NCBI GenBank assembly: GCA_025458755.1
Contig: JALORT010000075.1
Coordinates: forward strand, 1-8,164
Length of the DNA: 8,164 nt
Source of the DNA: Methylotetracoccus sp.
Lineage (GTDB): Bacteria; Pseudomonadota; Gammaproteobacteria; Methylococcales; Methylococcaceae
Direction of reading: 5' to 3'
Positions 1 through 8,164 of the stretch are shown here, in pieces. Made by a program: the position numbers and the translations under genes. The notes below the pieces were generated by a model, which was given only the letters and a program-made list of their open reading frames with translations, had not been told where the DNA came from and did no database searches. Numbering within the stretch: the first letter of the stretch is position 1; each line of letters opens with the position of its first letter.

Positions 1-784
1 TATCCTCCGTGACAAGGGCGCTCAGCGCGGATGCGTAGCGGCCGGAAACAACATCGACCCGGCGGTTGCGGTGGCCGAGGCGAGGCGTTTCCCGGGTCTG
101 CAGGGCATGGATCTGGCTCGGGAAGTCACCGTGCGGGAATCCTATGGGTGGACGCAGGGCTCCTGGGATCTTGCCGCGGGATATCGGGATTGCGCCTACG
201 GAACCTTCCACGTCGTCGCCTATGATTTTGGAATCAAGCGCAATATCCTGAGGCTGCTTGCGGATCGCGGTTGCCGCATCACGGTAGTGCCTGCGACGAC
301 GGCGGCTGCCGAGGTGATGGCTCTGAAGCCCCATGGCGTGTTCCTGTCGAACGGCCCCGGCGATCCGGAACCTTGCGGCTACGCGATTCAGGCGATCCGC
401 GAGTTGGTTGACCGCGGTATTCCGTTGTTCGGCATCTGTCTTGGCCATCAGTTGCTCGCATTGGCCAGCGGCGCCCGGACCGTCAAGATGAAGTTCGGTC
501 ATCACGGCGCGAATCACCCGGTGCAGAATCTGGCCGACGGCCAGGTGATGATCACCAGTCAGAACCATGGCTTCATGGTTGACGAAGCAAGCCTCCCCGC
601 CCATGTTCGGGCGACTCACCGGTCGTTGTTCGATGGCAGTCTGCAGGGAATCGAGCGCACTGACCGTCCGGCGTTCAGTTTTCAGGGGCATCCCGAGGCG
701 AGTCCGGGGCCTCATGATCTCACGCCGCTGTTCGACGCGTTTGTGGACAAGATGAACGCCGCGCGCGGTGTGCGGGACGAGTGA
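1..784 (+). CDS. carA: Carbamoyl-phosphate synthase small subunit (glutamine amidotransferase), 5'-truncated by the window
   Basis: This is the small subunit of carbamoyl-phosphate synthetase. It hydrolyses glutamine and passes ammonia to CarB through an internal tunnel, feeding arginine and pyrimidine synthesis in the cytoplasm. The reading frame is already open at base 2 and gives 260 residues up to TGA at 782-784; compared with the 382-residue E. coli protein, about 120 N-terminal residues lie outside the window. The visible part begins near the end of the N-terminal domain and then covers the class I glutamine amidotransferase domain. The nucleophile is the Cys of GICLGHQ (codon at 437), and the His and Glu of the triad lie in [11 protein letters not shown] (His at 689, Glu at 695). 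The FLSNGPGDP and KFGHHG motifs are also present. An apparent GTG start at 71 is internal, because homology continues upstream of it. The carB start follows 8 bases after the stop, as expected for translationally linked subunits. Regulation cannot be judged because the promoter is outside the window. Confidence 0.98.
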   Translation, partial: ILRDKGAQRGCVAAGNNIDPAVAVAEARRFPGLQGMDLAREVTVRESYGWTQGSWDLAAGYRDCAYGTFHVVAYDFGIKRNILRLLADRGCRITVVPATTAAAEVMALKPHGVFLSNGPGDPEPCGYAIQAIRELVDRGIPLFGICLGHQLLALASGARTVKMKFGHHGANHPVQNLADGQVMITSQNHGFMVDEASLPAHVRATHRSLFDGSLQGIERTDRPAFSFQGHPEASPGPHDLTPLFDAFVDKMNAARGVRDE

Positions 785-787
785 GGT
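783..787 (+). promoter_or_regulatory. Ribosome-binding site of carB
   Basis: GAGGT sits 5 bases before the ATG at 793 and overlaps the carA stop codon (782-784). It supports the ATG at 793 over the in-frame GTG at 781, which lies before the site. The overlap suggests that ribosomes finishing carA can reinitiate on carB, which would help keep the two subunits at equal amounts (inference). Confidence 0.65.
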
Positions 788-792
788 GCGCC

Positions 793-4032
<3,240 letters not shown>

Positions 4033-4038
4033 GTGCGT

Positions 4039-4515
4039 ATGAACAAGACCCCGTTGACCGCGCGCGGAGCGGAAAAACTTCGCGAAGAGCTGAGTCATTT
4101 GAAGACGGTAATGCGACCCCGGATCATCCAGGCCATCGTCGAGGCGAGGGCGCACGGGGATCTCAAGGAAAATGCGGAGTACCACGCCGCTCGCGAGCAA
4201 CAGAGTTTCACCGAGGGGCGCATCAAGGAAATCGAGTCGAAGCTGGCTCATGCCCAAATCATCGACATCACGAAAGTCAATGCTGACGGCAAGGTCGTGT
4301 TTGGTGCCACGGTCGAACTGGAAGATCTCGACACCGAAGCGACTGTCTGCTACCAGATCGTCGGTGAGGATGAAGCCGACATCAAGGAATCCAGGATTTC
4401 CGTTTCCTCACCGATCGCTCGGGCGTTGATCGGCAAGCGGCAAGGCGATATTGCTACGGTTCAGGCGCCCGGCGGCGTCAAGGACTACGAGATCCTCGAT
4501 GTCAAGTACCTCTGA
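4039..4515 (+). CDS. greA: Transcription elongation factor GreA
   Basis: GreA enters the RNA polymerase secondary channel and stimulates cleavage of backtracked RNA, rescuing stalled elongation complexes. From ATG 4039 the protein has 158 residues, exactly the E. coli length, and nine residues precede GAEKLREEL in both. The N-terminal coiled-coil hairpin (about 1-75) carries the tip motif [17 protein letters not shown] with the essential acidic residues D41 and E44. The C-terminal FKBP-like globular domain (about 80-158) includes [29 protein letters not shown] and a PGG near the end. A GTG at 4033 is in frame and would add two residues (M-R), but the ATG gives the family N-terminus. No strong Shine-Dalgarno is visible. 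The ATG lies 6 bases after the carB stop, so greA is probably translated by coupling with carB and cotranscribed with carAB, the order also known in Pseudomonas. Confidence 0.98.
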   Translation: MNKTPLTARGAEKLREELSHLKTVMRPRIIQAIVEARAHGDLKENAEYHAAREQQSFTEGRIKEIESKLAHAQIIDITKVNADGKVVFGATVELEDLDTEATVCYQIVGEDEADIKESRISVSSPIARALIGKRQGDIATVQAPGGVKDYEILDVKYL

Positions 4516-4526
4516 GCCGCCCGTGC

Positions 4527-4802
4527 CTAAGTCCCGCGGCGTGGCCCTTCTCGAAACAGCGTGACGACGCGGCCGATGAGCTGAACGGATTCCGCCTGCA
4601 GAGAGGCACAAATCTGTGCCAGCATGGCGTTCCGCTCTTCCCTGGTTCCGGCGTTAATTCGCACCTTGAGAAGTTCGTGATGTTCCAGCGCCCCGTCGAT
4701 TTCCGCCAGCAGCGACTCGGTGATCCCGGCGTGTCCGGTGAGGATGATCGGTTTCAGCGAGTGGGCGCGAGACTTTAAGCGCTGCCTTGTTTGTTTATCC
4801 AT
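4527..4802 (-). CDS. yhbY: YhbY family RNA-binding protein (CRM domain)
   Basis: This is a small single-domain CRM (chloroplast RNA splicing and ribosome maturation) protein of 91 residues. E. coli YhbY is of similar size and is associated with pre-50S ribosomal particles, so a role in large-subunit assembly is likely (family knowledge). The CRM features are visible: an N-terminal helix rich in Arg and Lys, LKPIILTGHAGIT with the GxxG loop at residues 23-26, the LAEIDGALEHHELLKVRI core, and VQLIGRVVTLFR at the end. The gene reads leftward from ATG at 4802-4800 to TAG at 4529-4527. Its 3' end is 11 bases from the greA stop (convergent), and its 5' end faces rlmE (divergent, 62 bases). This orientation next to greA and rlmE is the same in E. 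coli. The Shine-Dalgarno is weak. Sitting beside rlmE, another 50S maturation gene, fits the proposed role. Confidence 0.95.
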   Translation of the reverse strand: MDKQTRQRLKSRAHSLKPIILTGHAGITESLLAEIDGALEHHELLKVRINAGTREERNAMLAQICASLQAESVQLIGRVVTLFREGPRRGT

Positions 4803-4864
4803 AAGTCCGAAGGTGCCGCGTGTGTGTTAACTCGCTCATCGTCGGCTGTTGATGGGGCCGTAAT
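4803..4864. promoter_or_regulatory. Divergent yhbY / rlmE intergenic region
   Basis: This 62-base gap separates the starts of yhbY (minus) and rlmE (plus) and must hold or border the start signals of both. On the minus strand TTAACA (plus-strand TGTTAA, 4825-4830) resembles a -35 box, but no good -10 box follows before the yhbY start. On the plus strand I found no convincing sigma-70 or sigma-32 pair. The GGGG at 4854-4857 can serve as the rlmE ribosome-binding site. The promoter role is inferred from gene orientation only. Confidence 0.4.
4854..4857 (+). promoter_or_regulatory. Weak ribosome-binding site of rlmE
   Basis: GGGG is placed 7 bases before the TTG start at 4865, a usable spacing for a G-rich but imperfect Shine-Dalgarno. 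It overlaps a minimal ORF, ATG GGG CCG TAA (4852-4863), that ends one base before the rlmE start. The assignment rests on spacing and on the absence of any other candidate. Confidence 0.4.
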
Positions 4865-5488
4865 TTGGCGACAGGAAAGAGCAGCGCCCGCTGGTTGGCG
4901 GAGCACCACAGTGACGAGTATGTGAAACGTGCCCGAGAACAAGGCTACCGTTCACGCGCCGTCTTCAAGCTGAAAGAGATGGATGAAAAATACCGTCTGC
5001 TGCGCCGCGCGATGACGGTCGTCGATCTCGGCGCCGCCCCGGGAGGTTGGTCTCAGTTTGCCGCGGAGCGCGTCGGGCCGCAGGGGAAAATTATAGCGCT
5101 TGATGTCTTACCCATGGAAGCCTTGCCGAATGTTGTTTTTCTCCAGGGAGACTTCCGCGAGGAAGAAGTCCTGGGCCGTCTCAAGCTTGAGTTGGGTGGA
5201 CTCGAAGTTGATCTTCTGATGTCCGACATGGCGCCGAACATGAGCGGGCTGCGGTCGGTCGATTTGGCGCGTGCAGTTGATCTGTGCGAATTGGCTTTGG
5301 AGACGGCGCGGCAAGTACTGAAGCCGGGCGCCACGCTGGTGATGAAGACATTCATCGGTTCCGGTTTCGATACCCTGGCCCGGGCCGTGAGGGGTGATTT
5401 TCTTCGTGTGGCGATTCGTAAACCGAAAGCGTCGCGCAGCCGCAGTGCCGAGACCTACATTGTCGCGACAGGCTTCCGCTCTCGGTAG
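4865..5488 (+). CDS. rlmE: 23S rRNA (uridine-2552-2'-O) methyltransferase RlmE (FtsJ/RrmJ)
   Basis: RlmE uses S-adenosylmethionine to methylate the 2'-OH of U2552 in the A loop of 23S rRNA, a late step in 50S assembly. The protein has 207 residues (E. coli 209) with a Rossmann-fold methyltransferase core. The SAM-binding motif VVDLGAAPGGWSQ is at residues 52-64. The catalytic tetrad K-D-K-E appears as K35 (RSRAVFKL), D121 (MSDMAPNMSG), K161 (LVMKTF) and E196 (SAETYIVATG), each exactly three positions before the E. coli residues K38, D124, K164 and E199. The start is TTG at 4865: an in-frame stop lies at 4850-4852, no ATG or GTG comes between, and the translation MATGKSSARWLAEHHSDEYV matches the E. 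coli N-terminus. GGGG at 4854-4857 is a modest ribosome-binding site with 7-base spacing. ftsH lies 157 bases downstream, the same partner as in E. coli, where the pair is heat-inducible. Confidence 0.97.
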   Translation: MATGKSSARWLAEHHSDEYVKRAREQGYRSRAVFKLKEMDEKYRLLRRAMTVVDLGAAPGGWSQFAAERVGPQGKIIALDVLPMEALPNVVFLQGDFREEEVLGRLKLELGGLEVDLLMSDMAPNMSGLRSVDLARAVDLCELALETARQVLKPGATLVMKTFIGSGFDTLARAVRGDFLRVAIRKPKASRSRSAETYIVATGFRSR

Positions 5489-5645
5489 AGACAGTTAGTC
5501 GATGCCCGCGGAACAATCCGGACCGGGGGCGGTCGTAAGGAAGGCAGGGAGATGGGCTGCGGGGGCGTGTTTACGGATAAACCTTACCATTTTGCTAAAC
5601 ATTCAGATAAACTCGGATCTCTATCCGACTTGGGGAGCGGTGCAC
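5489..5645 (+). promoter_or_regulatory. rlmE-ftsH intergenic leader with a possible ftsH promoter
   Basis: This stretch holds no supported gene. The first half is G-rich, with a small GACCG/CGGTC hairpin at 5521-5534 that lacks a T tract. From about 5569 to 5625 the sequence becomes clearly AT-richer than its surroundings. It contains TTACCA (5584-5589) and GATAAA (5606-5611) separated by 16 bases, each matching sigma-70 consensus at 4 of 6 positions, which would start transcription near 5618. An alternative -35 is TTTACG at 5570-5575. GATAAAC occurs twice (5576-5582 and 5606-5612), and a third TAAAC is at 5596-5600. These are consistent with an ftsH promoter of its own, in addition to any readthrough from rlmE. 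Confidence 0.35.
5632..5637 (+). promoter_or_regulatory. Ribosome-binding site of ftsH
   Basis: GGGGAG is followed by an 8-base spacer and GTG at 5646. This decides the start: the ATG at 5655 would be 17 bases away, the GTG at 5640 only 2 bases away, and the ATG at 5502 lies far upstream. Confidence 0.7.
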
Positions 5646-7571
5646 GTGAACGATATGTTGAAAAACATTATTTTATGGGTGGTCATTGCTGTTGTGTTGA
5701 TGTCGGTATTCAACAATTTCGGCAATCGCAAAACACCCGATTCGAGCATGTCCTACTCGCAGTTCGTCACCGCTGTGAACGAAGGGCAAGTCAGGCAAGT
5801 TACCATCGACGGTCCAACGATCAAAGGCGTACTGGCGAGCGGTGAAAAGTTCGCCACCTACAGTCCCGATGATCCGCACATGGTCGATGACCTGCTGAAA
5901 AATCATGTGGAAATCAGGGCTCAGGCACCGGAGCAGCAATCGTTGCTTATGCAGATATTCATCTCTTGGTTCCCGATGCTCCTGTTGATCGCGGTTTGGA
6001 TTTTCTTCATGCGGCAAATGCAGGGCGGCGCCGGTGGGCGTGGGGCGATGTCATTCGGCAAAAGCAAGGCCCGGCTGATTGAAGAAGACCAAGTCAAGGT
6101 TACGTTTGCCGATGTTGCGGGGGTGGAGGAGGCGAAGGAAGATGTGACCGAAATGGTCGACTTTCTCAAAGACCCGGGTAAATTCCAAAAGCTTGGAGGA
6201 AAGATTCCGCGAGGCGCGCTGATGGTCGGCCCCCCGGGAACCGGTAAGACCTTGCTCGCTCGCGCGATCGCCGGCGAAGCCAAAGTTCCGTTCTTTTCGA
6301 TCTCCGGCTCCGACTTCGTGGAAATGTTTGTCGGCGTGGGGGCCTCCCGCGTCCGCGACATGTTCGAGCAGGCGAAGAAACATGCGCCTTGCATCATCTT
6401 CATCGATGAAATCGATGCCGTCGGTCGTCACCGCGGCGCCGGTTTGGGCGGGGGCCACGACGAGCGCGAACAGACGCTCAATCAGTTGCTGGTGGAAATG
6501 GATGGGTTCGAGGGGACCGAAGGAATCATCGTCGTCGCGGCGACGAACCGTCCCGACGTGCTCGACCCGGCGCTGTTGCGTCCCGGACGCTTCGATCGCC
6601 AAGTGGTCGTGGGTCTGCCCGACGTCCGCGGGCGGGAACAGATTCTGAATGTCCACATGAAGCGGGTACCGATCGCTGACAACGTCGAACCGAAATATCT
6701 GGCGCGCGGCACCCCGGGTTTCTCCGGAGCCGATCTTGCCAATCTGGTGAACGAGGCGGCACTGTTTGCCGCGCGCAAGAACAAGCGTCAAGTCGACATG
6801 GAGGATTTCGAGAAAGCGAAGGACAAGATCCTGATGGGCGTCGAGCGGAAGTCCATGGTAATGAGCGAGGACGAAAAGCGTCTGACCGCCTATCACGAGG
6901 CGGGGCATGCCATCGTCGGCCGTCTGGTTCCGGAACACGATCCGGTTTACAAAGTCAGCATCATGCCGCGTGGCCGAGCGTTGGGCATCACGATGTTCCT
7001 GCCGGAGCGTGACACCTACAGCGCCAGCAAGCAGAAATTGGAGAGTCAAATCTCCAGCCTGTTCGGAGGGCGGATTGCGGAGGACATCATCGTCGGCAAG
7101 GAACGGGTGACGACCGGTGCGCAAAACGACATCGAACGCGCGACGAGTCTGGCCAGGAGCATGGTGACCCGCTGGGGCCTGTCGGAGAGGCTTGGTCCGT
7201 TGGCCTACGCCGAGGAGGAAGGTGAAGTGTTCCTGGGTCGGTCCGTGACCAAACACAAATCAGTGTCCGAGGAGACGGCTCATCTGATCGATGAGGAAAT
7301 CAGGTCGATCATCGATCGGAACTATGAGCGCTCGGAGCGCATTCTCCGCGAGAACCTGGACAAGCTTCACATGATGGCCGACGCGCTGGTTAAATTCGAG
7401 ACGATTGACCGACTGCAGATCGATGACATCATGGAAGGCCGCCAGCCGCGAGAGCCTCAGAACTGGAACGACAAAACGCCGCCTGGAACGGGAGAAGCGG
7501 ATGGCACGACAGTGAAACCGGCAGCCGTGGGTGACGCCGGTGGTTTCGGAACCCCCGCCGCCCAGCACTAA
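5646..7571 (+). CDS. ftsH: ATP-dependent zinc metalloprotease FtsH
   Basis: FtsH is a hexameric, inner-membrane AAA+ protease that extracts and degrades misassembled membrane proteins and regulatory targets (in E. coli, sigma-32 and LpxC). From GTG 5646 the protein has 641 residues and begins [11 protein letters not shown], the usual gammaproteobacterial start. Transmembrane helices lie at about 8-24 and 103-122, flanking a periplasmic domain. In the AAA domain, Walker A is GPPGTGKT (195-202, K201), the pore residue is F228 in MFVGVG, Walker B is IIFIDEID (D254, E255), and the second region of homology ends RPGRFDR with R315 and R318. The protease site is HEAGH (417-421), and D495 in QNDIERAT is the third zinc ligand, the same numbers as in 647-residue E. 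coli FtsH. Residues 598-641 form a Gly/Pro/Ala-rich, probably disordered tail. The same frame extends upstream to ATG 5502, but those 48 residues do not resemble FtsH and lack a ribosome-binding site. All catalytic residues are present. Confidence 0.99.
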   Translation: MNDMLKNIILWVVIAVVLMSVFNNFGNRKTPDSSMSYSQFVTAVNEGQVRQVTIDGPTIKGVLASGEKFATYSPDDPHMVDDLLKNHVEIRAQAPEQQSLLMQIFISWFPMLLLIAVWIFFMRQMQGGAGGRGAMSFGKSKARLIEEDQVKVTFADVAGVEEAKEDVTEMVDFLKDPGKFQKLGGKIPRGALMVGPPGTGKTLLARAIAGEAKVPFFSISGSDFVEMFVGVGASRVRDMFEQAKKHAPCIIFIDEIDAVGRHRGAGLGGGHDEREQTLNQLLVEMDGFEGTEGIIVVAATNRPDVLDPALLRPGRFDRQVVVGLPDVRGREQILNVHMKRVPIADNVEPKYLARGTPGFSGADLANLVNEAALFAARKNKRQVDMEDFEKAKDKILMGVERKSMVMSEDEKRLTAYHEAGHAIVGRLVPEHDPVYKVSIMPRGRALGITMFLPERDTYSASKQKLESQISSLFGGRIAEDIIVGKERVTTGAQNDIERATSLARSMVTRWGLSERLGPLAYAEEEGEVFLGRSVTKHKSVSEETAHLIDEEIRSIIDRNYERSERILRENLDKLHMMADALVKFETIDRLQIDDIMEGRQPREPQNWNDKTPPGTGEADGTTVKPAAVGDAGGFGTPAAQH

Positions 7572-7607
7572 GGCGCTGCCGTAAGCGCAGCATTGCGCGA
7601 GCGGGGC

Positions 7608-7645
7608 AAAAGACCCCCGCCCCGGAAACGGGGCGGGGGTCTTTT
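7608..7645 (+). terminator. Rho-independent terminator after ftsH, possibly bidirectional
   Basis: Arms 7608-7623 and 7630-7645 are perfect 16-base inverted repeats (AAAAGACCCCCGCCCC and its reverse complement). The inner pair G7624-C7629 can extend the stem to 17 base pairs closed by a GAAA tetraloop. The A tract on the 5' side and TTTT on the 3' side allow termination in either direction. It begins 36 bases after the ftsH stop and separates ftsH from glmM. Confidence 0.92.
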
Positions 7646-7715
7646 CATTTGTGGAATTCCGCTAAACTGTATGTGACTTGCGGTCATCGCCGCCTTTTCC
7701 ATGAAGGCAGTCCGG

Positions 7716-7727
7716 CTGATCGATCAG
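7716..7727. repeat. Perfect 12-base palindrome in the glmM leader
   Basis: CTGATCGATCAG is its own reverse complement and contains two adjacent GATC sites. It lies 45 bases before the glmM start. It could be a protein-binding half-site pair or a chance palindrome; nothing here distinguishes these. Confidence 0.5.
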
Positions 7728-7763
7728 ATGGGCCCCGCCCCAAAATCACAAGGAATCACAGAC

Positions 7764-7769
7764 AAGGTG
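7764..7769 (+). promoter_or_regulatory. Ribosome-binding site of glmM
   Basis: AAGGTG lies just upstream of ATG 7773, with the AAGG core 5 bases from the start. A second Shine-Dalgarno-like AAGGAA at 7750-7755 is 17 bases from the start, part of a short repeated ACAAGG. The site favours ATG 7773 over the in-frame ATG at 7701, which has no Shine-Dalgarno. Confidence 0.65.
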
Positions 7770-7772
7770 ACT

Positions 7773-8164
7773 ATGAAAAAGCGATTCTTCGGTACCGACG
7801 GTATTCGCGGCACCGTCGGAGAATATCCAATTACGCCGGACTTCATGCTGAAGCTCGGATGGGCGACGGGGCGTGTTTTTGCGCAAGGCTCGGCACCGCG
7901 CAGTGTGATCATCGGGAAAGACACGCGCATATCGGGTTACATGTTCGAATCGGCCCTCGAAGCAGGTTTGTCGGCCGCCGGCGTGAATACGCAGCTATTG
8001 GGACCGATGCCGACACCCGCCGTGGCCTATTTGACCCGCACCTTCCGCGCTCAGGCCGGGATTGTCATCAGCGCGTCGCATAATCCCTATCCGGACAATG
8101 GCATCAAGTTTTTTTCGGCTGATGGCCTGAAGCTTCCGGACGCGCTGGAACTCGAAATCGAGCG
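7773..8164 (+). CDS. glmM: Phosphoglucosamine mutase, 3'-truncated by the window
   Basis: GlmM interconverts glucosamine-6-phosphate and glucosamine-1-phosphate, the step before GlmU makes UDP-GlcNAc for peptidoglycan and lipopolysaccharide. The window shows 130 codons of a protein that has 445 residues in E. coli; the frame is still open at the right edge. It starts [16 protein letters not shown], followed by [34 protein letters not shown] and [17 protein letters not shown]. The phosphoserine loop is [17 protein letters not shown], with the catalytic serine at residue 102, the same number as in E. coli, which supports the ATG at 7773. An in-frame ATG at 7701 would add 24 residues ([15 protein letters not shown]...) that do not resemble the family and has no ribosome-binding site. 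The upstream neighbour is ftsH, separated by a strong terminator; folP, usually between them, is missing. The remaining domains and downstream genes are not visible. Confidence 0.98.
   Translation, partial: MKKRFFGTDGIRGTVGEYPITPDFMLKLGWATGRVFAQGSAPRSVIIGKDTRISGYMFESALEAGLSAAGVNTQLLGPMPTPAVAYLTRTFRAQAGIVISASHNPYPDNGIKFFSADGLKLPDALELEIE

Larger units (their letters stand above)
7646..7772 (+). promoter_or_regulatory. glmM upstream region (promoter expected, not clearly resolved)
   Basis: This region lies between the terminator and glmM. Because the terminator should block readthrough from ftsH, a glmM promoter is expected here. TAAACT at 7663-7668 matches a -10 box at 4 of 6 positions, but its best -35 partner (TTTTCA, 7642-7647) sits 15 bases upstream inside the terminator, so the call is weak. 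Further down are a perfect palindrome CTGATCGATCAG (7716-7727) and the repeat AATCACA at 7744-7750 and 7754-7760, just before the start codon. No RNA gene or known riboswitch was recognised, and no remnant of folP was seen. Confidence 0.35.

Noticed and set aside
4516..4540. GCCGC/GCGGC inverted repeat between convergent greA and yhbY, considered as a shared terminator
   Set aside because: The stem is 5 base pairs with a 15-base loop and no T tract on either strand, so termination is not supported.
4852..4857. CCCCAT on the minus strand, resembling the -10 element of a sigma-32 heat-shock promoter for yhbY
   Set aside because: No CTTGAAA-like -35 element lies at the right distance, and the same bases explain the rlmE ribosome-binding site.
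5521..5534. GACCG-GGGG-CGGTC hairpin downstream of rlmE, considered as a terminator
   Set aside because: The stem has only 5 base pairs and no T tract follows.
6051..7256. A 401-codon open frame on the minus strand inside ftsH
   Set aside because: It is antisense to the AAA and protease domains of FtsH, with shadow-like composition and no recognisable motif.
7649..8083. A 144-codon plus-strand frame overlapping the glmM start
   Set aside because: It is out of frame with glmM, which is unmistakable by homology, and its translation is not protein-like.

Overview
The window looks like a conserved housekeeping stretch of a gammaproteobacterial chromosome. It is moderately GC-rich (about 60% by eye). 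The gene order is carA-carB-greA, then yhbY on the opposite strand, then rlmE-ftsH, then glmM. This is the arrangement known from Pseudomonas and many other non-enteric Gammaproteobacteria. The proteins align closely with their E. coli counterparts and often share residue numbering (CarB E215/H243/N301, GreA D41/E44, FtsH H417/H421/D495, GlmM S102). The species cannot be named from this sequence alone.

Layout: positions 1-784 hold the C-terminal two thirds of carA, and 793-4032 hold a complete carB; together they encode carbamoyl-phosphate synthetase for arginine and pyrimidine synthesis. The transcript-cleavage factor gene greA (4039-4515) starts 6 bases after the carB stop, so carA-carB-greA is probably one transcription unit. 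yhbY (4527-4802, minus) converges on greA and diverges from rlmE across 62 bases. rlmE (4865-5488, TTG start) encodes the 23S rRNA U2552 2'-O-methyltransferase. It is followed by a 157-base AT-richer leader with a possible promoter, then ftsH (5646-7571, GTG start), the membrane AAA+ zinc protease. A near-perfect Rho-independent terminator (7608-7645) closes the ftsH unit. After a 127-base leader, glmM (phosphoglucosamine mutase, cell-wall precursor synthesis) starts at 7773 and runs off the right end.

The genes serve basic growth: nucleotide and arginine precursors, transcription fidelity, 50S ribosome maturation, membrane protein quality control and peptidoglycan/LPS precursor supply. I saw no mobile element, CRISPR array, tRNA or rRNA gene, phage gene or defence gene, and no previously undescribed system. 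The main departure from the usual layout is that folP, normally between ftsH and glmM, is absent and a strong terminator stands there instead. The other points of interest are start-codon choices (carB, rlmE, ftsH and glmM all have misleading upstream or non-ATG starts) and small leader elements.
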